Positions 8,461 to 17,956 of a stretch of DNA of 64,000 nt are shown piece by piece. Below the pieces are notes generated by a model. The model made no database searches. It saw only the letters and a list, made by a program, of their open reading frames with translations, and was not told where the DNA came from. Every line of letters begins with the position of its first letter. Positions within the stretch are counted from its first letter, which is position 1. The position numbers were made by a program, and so were the translations under genes. The DNA comes from Owenweeksia sp965229445 (GTDB lineage: Bacteria > Bacteroidota > Bacteroidia > Flavobacteriales > Schleiferiaceae), in assembly GCA_965229445.1 (NCBI GenBank), contig OZ245876.1, positions 2,046,001-2,110,000 of the forward strand, given 5' to 3'.

Positions 8461-10650
8461 TTACAGCTTATTATTTAATATCGCAGCCAACCGGTCTGCA
8501 AAACTAACCAATTGTTTAATCTCCCGGATTATACCCAATCGCTCTTTCTCAAATATCAGCAGCTCATCACCATTTGATTCTAAATGAAAGGCTTTGTTCG
8601 ATTGAAAGAACTCGATCAACTCGTCATCAAAGAATTGCCGCATTGCCTTTTCATCATGGCCCTTGAGCTTAAAAGTCTTCGAAAAATCAGGATGAAGGTA
8701 AAAGTTAATATCTGTAAAACCCGCGAGGTGAGCCACCCGGTCAAGCAACAGTTCTTGATCCATCACAAAATGGGGAATTTGCCTGGGAAGCCTTAAAATA
8801 ACCATGGTGCTATGTCTGGATTCTCGGGAAATAAACTCTCCCTCGTGATAATCAAGATCAGCCAGGATTATCTCTATCCGACCAACGGCACCGATTAGCT
8901 TGTTCCTGGCCCGGTCTATGGGCTTGGTTTTAAAAAATTTAAACTGTTTAAACTCCGTGAAATCGTAAAATTCATTATGATCGAATTCCCATTCTAGTTT
9001 ACGAGCATACAATCTCAAGGCTTTTTGCCTTTTCGAAAGTTCAGCTTTGGATTTCTGAATTCTGGCAGAAGGCAAGCGTGGTGCCAGTGCATGTGGTGTT
9101 TTAGCCCCCAAATCTTCCAAACCTATTACCTCCATTTCTCCACCGCCTTCGCGGAAAGCTTCATAGTAATTTTCCAATTGTTCCAGCACCGAATAATCTA
9201 CGAACTCAGTAAGACTAAAATCTACAATAACCTTAGCTGATTGAGGTATAGTGTCCAATTGCTTACGCAAGCCGATAAAGTTGATAAAATTGCTATAGGC
9301 TTTGATACTCAGGTGATACTGACCACCACTCTCCTTGTAAAGCAGCGTATTTGGCCGGAAGGTGTATCTCACCAAAAGCTTAATGCGACGCAGTACTCTG
9401 AGTTGAAATAAGATACTGAGTAGAAATCCTACCAGAATACCGGTGATCAAGTTGGTAAAAAGAGTAGTAAACATGGTTGCCAGAAAGATGACCAGTTGTT
9501 CCCAACCCACGGCAGCTATCTCCATAAACACTTTAGGCTCTGCTAATTTATAGCCGGTATATACCAAAATAGCAGCTAAAGCCGGAAGCGGAATCATTTG
9601 TAGCTGCTGCGAAAACAAGAGAACAAATACCAATAAAAACAAGCCGTGAAAAAAGTTGGCACTGCTGGCCGTTGCCCCATTGTTTACGTTTACCGAACTG
9701 CGGGCAATTACCGTAACTACGTTAAGTCCTCCGAATGCACCAGAAAGCATCGTAGCCAAACCAAGTGCTCTTAAATCCTTATTCACGTTGGAGCGTCTCT
9801 TTTTGGGGTCCAACTTATCCACACCTCTGATGCTGAGTAATGATTCAATAATGGCAATCAGACTAAGGCTAACTACCGCAACCCAAAATTCTGAAACTGC
9901 GAGTTTACGGAAGTCGGGAAAACTTAGTTCGGAAAGAAAATTATCCGGAATATCAATTAGATAGGACCTTGGCAATGAAAGCTCCGCAAAGCTACCTCTT
10001 CCAACTGCGGTAAGAAGGATACTCAATACTACAATCCACATTGGCGCAGGAATGAGGTGAAAAAACCTTAGTCTGATCATCGGGTAGATGATCATAATCA
10101 AGAGTGATATCACTCCGACCAGCCAGGCCATCATTGGAACCTCACCGCGCATCAACACGCCAATGGATTGAGGTAACTCCGCAAAAAGCGCTGCTGGTGA
10201 GCCAGCCTCGGGATTCATTACTCCCAGCATGAGGTGTAATTGTTTGGCCATAATAATCAAGCCAATAGCAGCAAGCATTCCTCTTATAGCCGCAGAAGGA
10301 AAAAAATCACTAATGCTGCCAAACCTAAAAAGCCCCATGATAAAAATGAGTGCACCGGATATAACAATGGCCGCAAGTGCAAATAAGTAACCCTGATACG
10401 GATCTCCTTGTCCTAGTGTAACCACCGCAGTAAGCGTAGCGACGACCAAACCATTTCCCGGACCAGTTATGGTGAGGTGAGACCCACCCAAAAAAGAAAC
10501 CACAATACCGCCTACCACCGCTGTTATCACACCGGCAATTGGTGGCACCCCAGACGCTAATGCCAGGCCTAGTGATAAAGGCAACGCAATGAGAGAAACC
10601 ACAAAGCCAGGGAAAATATTCCGCGATATACTTTTAATCTGAACTTTCAA
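8461..10650 (-). CDS. SulP-family anion transporter with STAS domain and long C-terminal extension
   Basis: A 729-residue inner-membrane protein. Residues about 10-410 carry the SLC26/SulP fold, with typical stretches SLPLSLGLALASGVPPIAGV, GGSHLTITGPGNGLVVATL and GAFGGLNVVTVIARSSVN. Residues about 430-520 form a STAS domain (AKVIVDFSLTEFVDYSVLEQLENY). After it lie about 200 further residues (about 530-729) of soluble sequence with no motif I recognise, unlike ordinary SulP proteins of 500-600 residues. The substrate may be sulfate, bicarbonate or another anion. The stop of the upstream tandem UspA gene abuts its start (10650/10651), pointing to a transporter-stress protein pair. Confidence 0.9.
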   Translation of the reverse strand: MKVQIKSISRNIFPGFVVSLIALPLSLGLALASGVPPIAGVITAVVGGIVVSFLGGSHLTITGPGNGLVVATLTAVVTLGQGDPYQGYLFALAAIVISGALIFIMGLFRFGSISDFFPSAAIRGMLAAIGLIIMAKQLHLMLGVMNPEAGSPAALFAELPQSIGVLMRGEVPMMAWLVGVISLLIMIIYPMIRLRFFHLIPAPMWIVVLSILLTAVGRGSFAELSLPRSYLIDIPDNFLSELSFPDFRKLAVSEFWVAVVSLSLIAIIESLLSIRGVDKLDPKKRRSNVNKDLRALGLATMLSGAFGGLNVVTVIARSSVNVNNGATASSANFFHGLFLLVFVLLFSQQLQMIPLPALAAILVYTGYKLAEPKVFMEIAAVGWEQLVIFLATMFTTLFTNLITGILVGFLLSILFQLRVLRRIKLLVRYTFRPNTLLYKESGGQYHLSIKAYSNFINFIGLRKQLDTIPQSAKVIVDFSLTEFVDYSVLEQLENYYEAFREGGGEMEVIGLEDLGAKTPHALAPRLPSARIQKSKAELSKRQKALRLYARKLEWEFDHNEFYDFTEFKQFKFFKTKPIDRARNKLIGAVGRIEIILADLDYHEGEFISRESRHSTMVILRLPRQIPHFVMDQELLLDRVAHLAGFTDINFYLHPDFSKTFKLKGHDEKAMRQFFDDELIEFFQSNKAFHLESNGDELLIFEKERLGIIREIKQLVSFADRLAAILNNKL

Positions 10651-11511
10651 TCACTCCTTCTTTTGGCTATGCACAATCAGCAAGTCGCTGGGTAATTCTG
10701 ATAAGATATATTCGAGGTCATGTGTGAATACCCGATCCAGAAAACCCAACTTGGTATCGGGGCTGTTCATGACCAAAAGGTCGGCACAGGTGGTTTCCGC
10801 AAAATGACCAATGCTGTATCCTTTCTTTCCAAAGATGCACTTCTGTACGATGGGAATATCCGTTTTGATGGCGGCTTCTCCCAGAATCTTATCAATCCGA
10901 CGCTTTTCTTCCAATTCTATTCTCTCCTGGGCTTCACTGGCTTTTTGCAAGCTTTCCGAATCCTCCACCTTCGTACCTATTCTCGAGGGCTCCACCTCTT
11001 CAACGATGACCAGCTTATTGGCCTTTACGCGTTCTGCTACCGCTAATGCCGTTTGTATAGTAGCAGAAGTTTTCGGATGGTTTAGGCCGTTTACTACGAT
11101 ACTTCCACAATGCCGGTTCATTTGACTGGGATTAGTGAGTAGCAGTATGGAGCAATTGGACTTGCGCACCAGCCTTCGCGCTACTGAACCCATATAATAA
11201 CGCAGCAATCCTTCCCTGGGTTGAGCTCCCGCAACAATCAAATCAACATCGCGTTCTCTGGCCACCTTCAGAATTGCCGTTACGGGGTCGCCGGTTTCCC
11301 ATACCAATTCTACATCATCGGTAGAGCAACCGCATCGCTGCATCGCAGCTATAATCTCTTCCTCAGACTCATTCTCTTTATCGCCAACGTGAATCAGCAG
11401 CAATTTTTCACCTAACATATCTCTTACTCTCAGAGATTCCGCAATATTAGCCTCCATATTGGGTGAGAAAGTGACAGCGGTGGCTATAGTTTTGAAAACT
11501 TTATCGGTCAT
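10651..11511 (-). CDS. Tandem-domain universal stress protein
   Basis: A 286-residue cytosolic protein with two UspA folds. The first carries the nucleotide-binding pattern VDLIVAGAQPREGLLRYYMGSVARRLVRKSNCSILLL (Gly-x2-Gly-x9-Gly-Ser type) at about 94-130. The second half (about 132-286) ends CADLLVMNSPDTKL with a weaker loop, so only the first domain looks set to bind ATP. It is transcribed directly into the SulP gene with no intergenic space, suggesting that it senses energy or stress status for that transporter. This link is inferred from position only. Confidence 0.9.
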   Translation of the reverse strand: MTDKVFKTIATAVTFSPNMEANIAESLRVRDMLGEKLLLIHVGDKENESEEEIIAAMQRCGCSTDDVELVWETGDPVTAILKVARERDVDLIVAGAQPREGLLRYYMGSVARRLVRKSNCSILLLTNPSQMNRHCGSIVVNGLNHPKTSATIQTALAVAERVKANKLVIVEEVEPSRIGTKVEDSESLQKASEAQERIELEEKRRIDKILGEAAIKTDIPIVQKCIFGKKGYSIGHFAETTCADLLVMNSPDTKLGFLDRVFTHDLEYILSELPSDLLIVHSQKKE

Positions 11512-11624
11512 TTATATTTTTAGGTGAGTTCAAGGGATTAGAAACCTCAGGTTCAGCGTGGTTATCAGCCTGAAAACCATTTGATTCAAATCGGGTTAAT
11601 AGCTACAACAAGATTTTACAAATT

Positions 11625-12335
11625 ATGCAAAATATACTTCATAAGAATCAGTCACGCGGTTATGCCGATCATGGCTGGTTAAAGTCCTATCACACCTTCT
11701 CTTTTGCAGGATATCACAACCCGGAAAGAACCCATTTTGGCGCCATCAGGGTATTAAATGATGATGTAGTGCTCGGGGGGATGGGTTTTGATACACACCC
11801 TCATGCCAATATGGAAATCGTATCAATTCCGCTAAGTGGGGCTCTGGAGCACAAGGACAGTACAGGGAGGCACAAGATGATTAAAACCGGTGAGGTTCAA
11901 ATAATGTCTGCCGGAACTGGCATCCAACACTCTGAAAATAATGCCAGCAAAACTGAACCAGTAAACTTCTTGCAAATTTGGGTTCTACCTGAAGAACGAA
12001 ATATTGCACCGCGCTATGATCAGATAGAATATGATCTTGAAAGCGCTAAGAATAAGTTGGTCAATGTGGTAGCTCCCGATAATCCTGAGGCATTATGGAT
12101 TAACCAAAAAGCCTGGTTTTGGATGACTGATATGGATCGAGGTAAGATCCAAAATTATCAACTCAAAAGTCTAAAGCATGGGGTGTATGCTTTCATGATT
12201 GAAGGCTCGGTCAAAGTTGGGGATCAGATGCTAGAAAAGCGTGATGGCTATGGATTAACACAAATGGAAAACCTGCAGATCGAAGCTGTTTCAGATTGTA
12301 GGTTGTTGTTGATTGAGACGACCATGGCCGTATAG
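11625..12335 (+). CDS. Pirin-family bicupin protein
   Basis: A 236-residue protein with the pirin N-terminal cupin: HTFSFAGYHNPERTHFGAIRVLNDD, then the metal-ligand region GFDTHPHANMEIVSIPLSGALEHKDSTG with its His, His and Glu ligands, and IMSAGTGIQHSENN. The second cupin is degenerate, as in the YhhW type, which has quercetinase activity in E. coli. The physiological substrate of most bacterial pirins is unknown. It is a single gene, divergent from the Usp-SulP operon. Confidence 0.92.
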   Translation: MQNILHKNQSRGYADHGWLKSYHTFSFAGYHNPERTHFGAIRVLNDDVVLGGMGFDTHPHANMEIVSIPLSGALEHKDSTGRHKMIKTGEVQIMSAGTGIQHSENNASKTEPVNFLQIWVLPEERNIAPRYDQIEYDLESAKNKLVNVVAPDNPEALWINQKAWFWMTDMDRGKIQNYQLKSLKHGVYAFMIEGSVKVGDQMLEKRDGYGLTQMENLQIEAVSDCRLLLIETTMAV

Positions 12336-12378
12336 CCTGCTCCCAGGGTTGAGCTAAAACCCCTAACATGCCCTGAAT

Positions 12379-12416
12379 TAAAAAAGAAAAGGCCATGACA
12401 CCGGGGCGTCATGACC
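12379..12416 (-). terminator. Terminator of the BNR-repeat T9SS gene
   Basis: Read on the minus strand, AGGTCATGAC-type and GTCATGGCC-type arms (12391-12416) form a stem with a GC-rich loop and run into a T-rich tract (12379-12390). It starts 22 bp past the stop of the minus-strand gene ending at 12439 and separates it from the convergent pirin gene. Confidence 0.8.
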
Positions 12417-12438
12417 TCTTATTATGCTTTAGCTTATT

Positions 12439-15400
12439 CTATTCCTTGATAAACTTACCTGTCTTAACAGATTTTCCGGCCAACATATTGATCACATACG
12501 CCCCGTGAGGTAAGTTGGCTACTCTTAACTCCACACTTTCAGTAGTGGAGGCCAGATTATCATAGCGCACTTGTTTTACAATCTTGCCATTGAGATCGAG
12601 CACATAAATATCAACGTCCATCCTTGAGGACAGATCCAGCTCAATATTAATGACATCCGTGGCCGGGTTAGGATACACATCCAGGCTTACCAAATCAGCT
12701 ACTTCAGGAGCCTCATGCTCCTCCTGGCCAATGGTTACAAAATTAGCTGTGGAGGTAGTTTTCCAGAATCCAAGACCGTGTGTGGCGGCATAAATTGTTC
12801 CTTCATAATCATTCTCGTCTTTTAAGTCGTACCGCACGGTAAGATCTTGCCTAAGATCAAATACCGGTACAGATGCGAATTGATTATTTTCTTGTACCCA
12901 ACTTACATTTGCCGCTTCAATATCATCGGTGGTGAAAATTCCCATCTCCGTACCCAGAATAACTTGATTCTGATTTCCGGTGAAGTTAAAAGTAGAAGCA
13001 TAAACCGGCATGGCGGGTAAATCCCCCTGCACTACACTAAAAGCCGGTGCGTTTGGTGCATCTGCTGCGTCATTAAAGAATACATAGGAGTTAAAACCAT
13101 AGTTACCTACCGTAGCCATGACTCGTCCGGCATCATTGGGATGCACAGATAAGCTGGTTATAGGCCTACCGTTAGAGCCAATTCCAAGAGTGGTTGCCTC
13201 AATAATAGAAGTACTGGCTCTCACAAAGGTGTTGCTGATGTAAAGGCTATCGATATCCGCACTGGCAGAATCTCGTGCATTGGAGATATTCGAGAAGCGA
13301 TATATTCTTCCTTCGTTGGTTCCTACATAAAGAATATCGCCATCATTACTCACTGTCATAGCGGTTACGCTCTCATTGTTGTTGAGATTTCCAATATGCA
13401 CCCAGTCTGGATTCTTCTGCGGCTCGCTTACATAATTCCTGGTCATCCAGATACCACCGAAGTGGTTTCTAGTAAAATTACCCCCAATCTTGTTCACCCG
13501 GTGTGAGGTGAGTCCGAGGAAGAACATGGCTTGCACCGGATCCTGAACTTTTGCAGACTGACCAGAGCTAAGTGGGGTAACGACGGTATCAAATAAATCA
13601 AAATCACCGGTTAAGCTAGAAGCACGAATAATCATGCCCGCTTCGAGTTTTGTTGGGGCTTTACCGAAAATTTCTACCGCTACGGGACTGTTAAATGTGA
13701 TTTGGAATTCACCATTGGACGGATTAAATGTACCGCTACCGTCGCCCGTAAAAGTTCCGTTGGCATCTGAAACCAACATGCGCCCATCATCCGTAGAAAT
13801 AGTTACTCCTTCAGGATCGAAAATGGCTGAATCAGTCACCAGACTTCCATTCTCCTCTTTCAAGACATCAAAATCCAGAAACTGACCAAAGGTACCCTTG
13901 AAGCTGGTCAGGCCATTGCCAAACCCAAGACTGAGGTCAATAGTATCCGCACCATAACGCACACTGTCCCAGCTTTTATTGTCTTCAAGCTTCTCCCATA
14001 AAACTACTGGTGGCATCCAAATTGACCATTGTGGTTGTTGAACATTGAACCTGCTATAATAATTTCCAGGATCCATTCTTGCATCATCCACTACATCTGG
14101 TGTTAAGCTTGCCCCATATTCCAGTAACCTCTGATTGAAACGATTGCTGGCAGAACCAATTAATCCCGGTACCAACTTCGACATAACAGTACTTGAGCCA
14201 TCCCCACCAGTTATACGATAGGTAACCCCTCCACCAAAGGCTGGTCTGGCACCTACCGTAGCACGCGTAGGGAACGTAGAGGTTGGATCTACCAGCATCG
14301 TTCCCATGTCCTGAGCACCACCGAAAACCCTGCCATCCGGCCCTACGGCCATATCATAATAGGTGGTTGTATTATAATTATTATTCATCTCCTGAAAGGT
14401 GACACCATTATTCTGGGTTCTGGTAATTCCACCATCACTGATCACATAGAATGTATTTGGATCTGAGGCTGAATAAATCATGTCATGAATGTCGGCATGA
14501 ACATAAACCGGATTGGTGGCTACCAAGCTCCAGAGAGACAACTGCTGCCATCCAAATTGCTCACTCCACTCCCAAAGATCCAATCCTGCAACCAGCAGAC
14601 GCTCTTTATTGTGCGCATCAACCACTGCTGAGTTAGCCCAGCCACCCACGGTACCATGTGGATTGAGACGAATGCTAAAAGAACCAATTTCTGTCCAGGT
14701 GGAACCACCATCCTTAGATTGAAAGGCTTGTGCAAACGAGCCAGAACCAGAAGTCTGCACGATGTAAACATAATTTTCATCCTCGGGTGAAACCGCAATT
14801 TCACAACGAGGAGAGTTTCTGGGAACAGTGCCTCCGGTAACTTCCGTAAAGTTGGCTCCAGTGTTGTCGGATTTATAAATGTAGCGATCTACATAGACCC
14901 AGACTACACCACTAGCAGTAACCTCAACATCCTGCGCTGGTAAATTACCACCCAACATGCCCGCAAGTGGGTTAGACCAGTTCTGCCCACCATCGGTACT
15001 CACTCTCAATCCAGCCATGGTACCCGCATAGATTTTCCCTGATGCCTGATGAATCCTCAATCTTGAAACGGATGACCAGGTGCCGGAATTCGTATTTGGT
15101 GGTGGTACTGTGCTCGCCAAGACGCTGAAAGTTTCCCCGCCATCCGTAGACTTATACACTCCACCACCTATAAATCCTGGAGAATAGGTGTTTTTCCCTC
15201 CGTTGGCGGAAGCGTAATGATCTTCTCCGGTACCATAATAAATGGTACCGTCTGCTGCTTGTGCTATCGAAGATACGGCATGGTTTGAAGCAGGATCTGA
15301 TTTTAACTCCCACGAAGCACCGGCATTGGTACTTTTGAAAAAGCCTCCACCAATACTTCCCATATAAAAGGTATTAGGATTGGAATTGTCAATGATCATT

Positions 15401-15720
15401 GCTCTGGTACGACCTCCCACATTGGTGGGCCCTACGATATCCCAATCCAGACCAATCGCCGATTTCTTACCTTTCTTAGCGGCCAGCTCAGCCACTTGCT
15501 TGCGGGCTTTGATAACATCCGCCGGATCAACTTTTCCAGTGGCCGGGTTAGCTCTAAGCATCGTCATGTACTCGAGGTAACCTTGAGGTCCATCCGACAT
15601 AATCCCTTCTTCGCGAGGCTCATAGTATTCTTTTTCTACCCCATTAAAGTTACTCCACCAAATTCCTGTGGTGAGTATAAATAATCCTGCAAATCCTAGT
15701 AGTAATCCTCTTTTCATCAT
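12439..15720 (-). CDS. Secreted BNR/sortilin-like beta-propeller protein with T9SS type A sorting domain
   Basis: A 1093-residue exported protein. The N-terminus has a signal peptide (MMKRGLLLGFAGLFILTTG). Between about 100 and 480 there are repeated Asp-box-like blades (FFKSTNAGASWELK, VYKSTDGGETFSVL, RVSTDGGQNWSNP, FQSKDGGSTWTEIG), as in the VPS10/sortilin and BNR families. Further repeats follow after an insert at about 560-700. The C-terminus from about 1015 is a type A sorting domain: LVSLDVYPNPATDVINIEL through YVINMLAGKSVKTGKFIKE. It should be exported by the Sec and type IX pathways to the surface or medium. The ligand is unknown. A -7 box lies upstream and a terminator downstream, so it is a single-gene unit. 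Confidence 0.9.
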   Translation of the reverse strand: MMKRGLLLGFAGLFILTTGIWWSNFNGVEKEYYEPREEGIMSDGPQGYLEYMTMLRANPATGKVDPADVIKARKQVAELAAKKGKKSAIGLDWDIVGPTNVGGRTRAMIIDNSNPNTFYMGSIGGGFFKSTNAGASWELKSDPASNHAVSSIAQAADGTIYYGTGEDHYASANGGKNTYSPGFIGGGVYKSTDGGETFSVLASTVPPPNTNSGTWSSVSRLRIHQASGKIYAGTMAGLRVSTDGGQNWSNPLAGMLGGNLPAQDVEVTASGVVWVYVDRYIYKSDNTGANFTEVTGGTVPRNSPRCEIAVSPEDENYVYIVQTSGSGSFAQAFQSKDGGSTWTEIGSFSIRLNPHGTVGGWANSAVVDAHNKERLLVAGLDLWEWSEQFGWQQLSLWSLVATNPVYVHADIHDMIYSASDPNTFYVISDGGITRTQNNGVTFQEMNNNYNTTTYYDMAVGPDGRVFGGAQDMGTMLVDPTSTFPTRATVGARPAFGGGVTYRITGGDGSSTVMSKLVPGLIGSASNRFNQRLLEYGASLTPDVVDDARMDPGNYYSRFNVQQPQWSIWMPPVVLWEKLEDNKSWDSVRYGADTIDLSLGFGNGLTSFKGTFGQFLDFDVLKEENGSLVTDSAIFDPEGVTISTDDGRMLVSDANGTFTGDGSGTFNPSNGEFQITFNSPVAVEIFGKAPTKLEAGMIIRASSLTGDFDLFDTVVTPLSSGQSAKVQDPVQAMFFLGLTSHRVNKIGGNFTRNHFGGIWMTRNYVSEPQKNPDWVHIGNLNNNESVTAMTVSNDGDILYVGTNEGRIYRFSNISNARDSASADIDSLYISNTFVRASTSIIEATTLGIGSNGRPITSLSVHPNDAGRVMATVGNYGFNSYVFFNDAADAPNAPAFSVVQGDLPAMPVYASTFNFTGNQNQVILGTEMGIFTTDDIEAANVSWVQENNQFASVPVFDLRQDLTVRYDLKDENDYEGTIYAATHGLGFWKTTSTANFVTIGQEEHEAPEVADLVSLDVYPNPATDVINIELDLSSRMDVDIYVLDLNGKIVKQVRYDNLASTTESVELRVANLPHGAYVINMLAGKSVKTGKFIKE

Positions 15721-15754
15721 ACCAATTGTTACCTAAATTTTTAGCGAAGAATCG

Positions 15755-15762
15755 CAAATATA
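15755..15762 (-). promoter_or_regulatory. -7 box (TATATTTG) for the BNR-repeat T9SS gene
   Basis: On the minus strand TATATTTG matches TAnnTTTG and lies 34 bp before the start codon at 15720. The -33 box is not clear. Confidence 0.5.
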
Positions 15763-15783
15763 ATCTCTAAACCTATACCATGC

Positions 15784-16662
15784 TCAGAACATGTGCCGCT
15801 CCGCATGATAGGAAGACCTTACCAAAGGTCCGCTCTCTACATATCTAAAGCCCATCTCCAGGCCTATTGTTTTGTATTTCTCAAATTGTTCGGGAGCAAT
15901 AAACTCCTGCACCGGCAAATGCCCCGGGCTTGGCTGAAGATACTGCCCTAAGGTTACAATATCAACCTTGGCCTTTCTAAGATCCTCTAAGCTTTGAATA
16001 ACCTCTTCCTCCAACTCTCCTAAACCGAGCATAATGCCACTCTTGGTGCGAGGCAATCCAGCAGCCTTCAAATACCTCAACACTTCCAGGCTACGATCAT
16101 ACTGGGCCTGAATCCGAACCTTACGGGTAAGGCGACGTACCGTTTCCATATTGTGGCTTACAATCTCAGGTGCCGCTTCCACAATGCGATCAATATTTCT
16201 GGTTTCACCTTTAAAATCAGGAATCAGCGTTTCCATAGTCGTACCTGGACTCATTCTTCGCACGGCTTTTACGGTTTCAGCCCAAAGAATAGAACCTCCA
16301 TCGCGCAAATCATCACGATCAACAGAGGTGATCACGCAATGTTTAACGTCCATAAGTTTAACGGAACGAGCCACTCGCTCCGGTTCATCCCAATCTACCT
16401 GATCAGGACGTCCTGTTTTAACTGAACAAAACCCACAGCTGCGGGTACAAATATTTCCCAATATCATAAATGTGGCCGTGCCAGCACCCCAGCATTCGCC
16501 CATATTGGGGCAATTGCCGCTTTGACAGATGGTGTGCAGCCCATAATTGTCCACCAGTTTACGGACGTTCTTGAACTTTTCTCCAGTGGGAAGCTTAACT
16601 CTAAGCCATCTAGGCTTAGAAATTTTCTCTTTTTCCGCAACTGCCGCAATCTCGCTCATCAA
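15784..16662 (-). CDS. lipA: Lipoyl synthase
   Basis: A 292-residue radical SAM enzyme that inserts two sulfur atoms into octanoyl-bound carrier domains to make lipoate. The auxiliary cluster cysteines are Cys46, Cys51 and Cys57 in CQSGNCPNMGEC. The radical SAM CxxxCxxC cysteines are Cys72, Cys76 and Cys79 in CTRSCGFC. The C-terminal RSSYHAE supplies the Ser ligand. All key residues are present. Lipoate is needed by the GcvH partner of the nearby GcvT and by 2-oxoacid dehydrogenases. The ATG directly follows the stop of the upstream outer-membrane gene (16662/16663), so it is probably the last gene of that operon. Confidence 0.97.
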   Translation of the reverse strand: MMSEIAAVAEKEKISKPRWLRVKLPTGEKFKNVRKLVDNYGLHTICQSGNCPNMGECWGAGTATFMILGNICTRSCGFCSVKTGRPDQVDWDEPERVARSVKLMDVKHCVITSVDRDDLRDGGSILWAETVKAVRRMSPGTTMETLIPDFKGETRNIDRIVEAAPEIVSHNMETVRRLTRKVRIQAQYDRSLEVLRYLKAAGLPRTKSGIMLGLGELEEEVIQSLEDLRKAKVDIVTLGQYLQPSPGHLPVQEFIAPEQFEKYKTIGLEMGFRYVESGPLVRSSYHAERHMF

Positions 16663-17457
16663 TCAATTTTTCCGGTAGCCAAAATTAAAGGCTATATACA
16701 TTTGAAAAAAGCCTGTAAGGTTGATATCCTCTGCACCAGGATCCTGATAAAAAACAGGCACCTTGCTAAAGAACTGATCACCAGATACTCCTAACTGCGG
16801 AAAGAAGAAGTAATCATATACTACGCCGGCTTCAAGAGCCGTAACTTTCTTTTCAATTAGCTGGTAATCGAAATTCATACCTACCTTAACATAAGCGCCG
16901 GGTTTTAGTTTAGTTTCCCAGATACCTTTAAACCAATTAGACTCTCCAAGGATATTAGACTGGTTATGCTCCAAAGGGTTGTATCGTTCGTTCTTAACCT
17001 GTGCCACTCCTGCATCATCCGATGGCAATTGTACATAAACGGGCTTTACCAAACCCAAAGATAAGCCCCCACTAACCACCAAGGTTATAGCTACGGTACC
17101 TTGATCGGTTTTGTCGAAAAGCACATTCTCATAGATGTACCCGGTTCTTATGGTATAGAAACTGTTGATCCGGTTAAAAACAAATCCTCTTGAATTGCTG
17201 CCAGAACCTAGGAGTGGACTTTTCACTTCTTTGGGATGACGAAGCTTTACCAGGTCTATTTCCAGTCCGCTTTTGGTAAAACCATCCCTAAACTTCATGA
17301 AGCGAGAATTGATCGCGTAACCCCTGGTATGTCCGATAATACCAAAGGTTACCTCCTTTTCAAACACCTGGCGGCGATAATCAGCAGAAGTTTCCAGTTG
17401 AGCTTTACTCAACTGAGATACCAAAAGGAATAAGATAAAAAGTAATGATCTAAGCAT
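16663..17457 (-). CDS. Predicted outer-membrane beta-barrel protein, function unknown
   Basis: A 264-residue exported protein. I take the start at 17457, which gives a clean signal peptide (MLRSLLFILFLLVSQLSKAQ) ending in Ala-Gln. A longer frame exists upstream but would overlap ytxJ far more and hide the signal. The body is rich in aromatic and alternating hydrophobic residues (SFYTIRTGYIYENVLF, GAYVKVGMNFDYQLI) and ends YIAFNFGYRKN, a terminal aromatic strand typical of outer-membrane barrels. I recognise no named family. It overlaps the end of ytxJ by 8 bp and is followed at once by lipA. Confidence 0.75.
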   Translation of the reverse strand: MLRSLLFILFLLVSQLSKAQLETSADYRRQVFEKEVTFGIIGHTRGYAINSRFMKFRDGFTKSGLEIDLVKLRHPKEVKSPLLGSGSNSRGFVFNRINSFYTIRTGYIYENVLFDKTDQGTVAITLVVSGGLSLGLVKPVYVQLPSDDAGVAQVKNERYNPLEHNQSNILGESNWFKGIWETKLKPGAYVKVGMNFDYQLIEKKVTALEAGVVYDYFFFPQLGVSGDQFFSKVPVFYQDPGAEDINLTGFFQMYIAFNFGYRKN

Positions 17458-17797
17458 ACTCAGCCTCCTCAACAATGCGGGCAGGAGATATGGCATTGTG
17501 AGAGGCATGGTAAACGCACTTTGCATTTTTAACCAACAGCACTTGTGGGGATTCATGAATTACCCCAAACCTTTCACTTACGTCATTGGATATCTCTCGA
17601 TATCGAATAAGGTCTAAATAATAGACCGGCAAATGCTCTTCTCCAAGATCCCAAGCCCGCGTAAACCTATTTAGAACCATACTACTAATGGCACAACGAG
17701 TAGAGTGCTTAAAAATCAACACACCACCTTTGGTAGCATGTGAGAGTTTTTCAATTTCGTCAATCTGACTTAGATCTTTAAGGGCTCTGAATTTCAT
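17450..17797 (-). CDS. ytxJ: Bacillithiol-system redox protein YtxJ (monothiol)
   Basis: A 115-residue thioredoxin-fold protein. The start at 17797 is preferred because its ATG overlaps the TAA stop of the preceding small lipoprotein (TAATG). The family signature FKHSTRCAISSM places a single active Cys at residue 35, and a cis-Pro region (HESPQVLLVKN) follows near 80. YtxJ is linked to bacillithiol metabolism and is proposed to act as a monothiol bacilliredoxin that removes bacillithiol from proteins. A YpdA-like bacillithiol disulfide reductase is also encoded in this window (33973-34944), which supports a bacillithiol-using organism. The biosynthesis genes bshA-C are not here. Confidence 0.9.
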   Translation of the reverse strand: MKFRALKDLSQIDEIEKLSHATKGGVLIFKHSTRCAISSMVLNRFTRAWDLGEEHLPVYYLDLIRYREISNDVSERFGVIHESPQVLLVKNAKCVYHASHNAISPARIVEEAEYA

Positions 17798-17922
17798 TAA
17801 CTGCGCACCTCTGAGTGGTCTGAATCCACTTGAGAATAAGCAGGGCATTTTTCAGAAGACCCACATGACTGAGCCATTACTCCAAGCATAATCAACGCTA
17901 AAACCGCAAACAATCTTTTCAT
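17797..17922 (-). CDS. 41-residue predicted lipoprotein upstream of ytxJ
   Basis: A very small gene read directly from the sequence: the product starts MKRLFAVLALIMLGVMAQSC and ends VDSDHSEVRS. It has Lys-Arg, a hydrophobic core, and a Cys at residue 20 followed by Gly, which fits a lipoprotein signal with an unusual -1 residue. A second Cys is at position 26 (EKCPAYS). The mature peptide would be only about 22 residues. Its TAA stop overlaps the ytxJ ATG, and a TAnnTTTG box lies 35 bp upstream, so it is the first gene of the operon. The function is unknown. A link to thiol redox chemistry is inferred from the neighbour and the free Cys. Confidence 0.7.
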   Translation of the reverse strand: MKRLFAVLALIMLGVMAQSCGSSEKCPAYSQVDSDHSEVRS

Positions 17923-17956
17923 TTTGGACTTTTAGATGTTTCAGACTTAATCGTCA

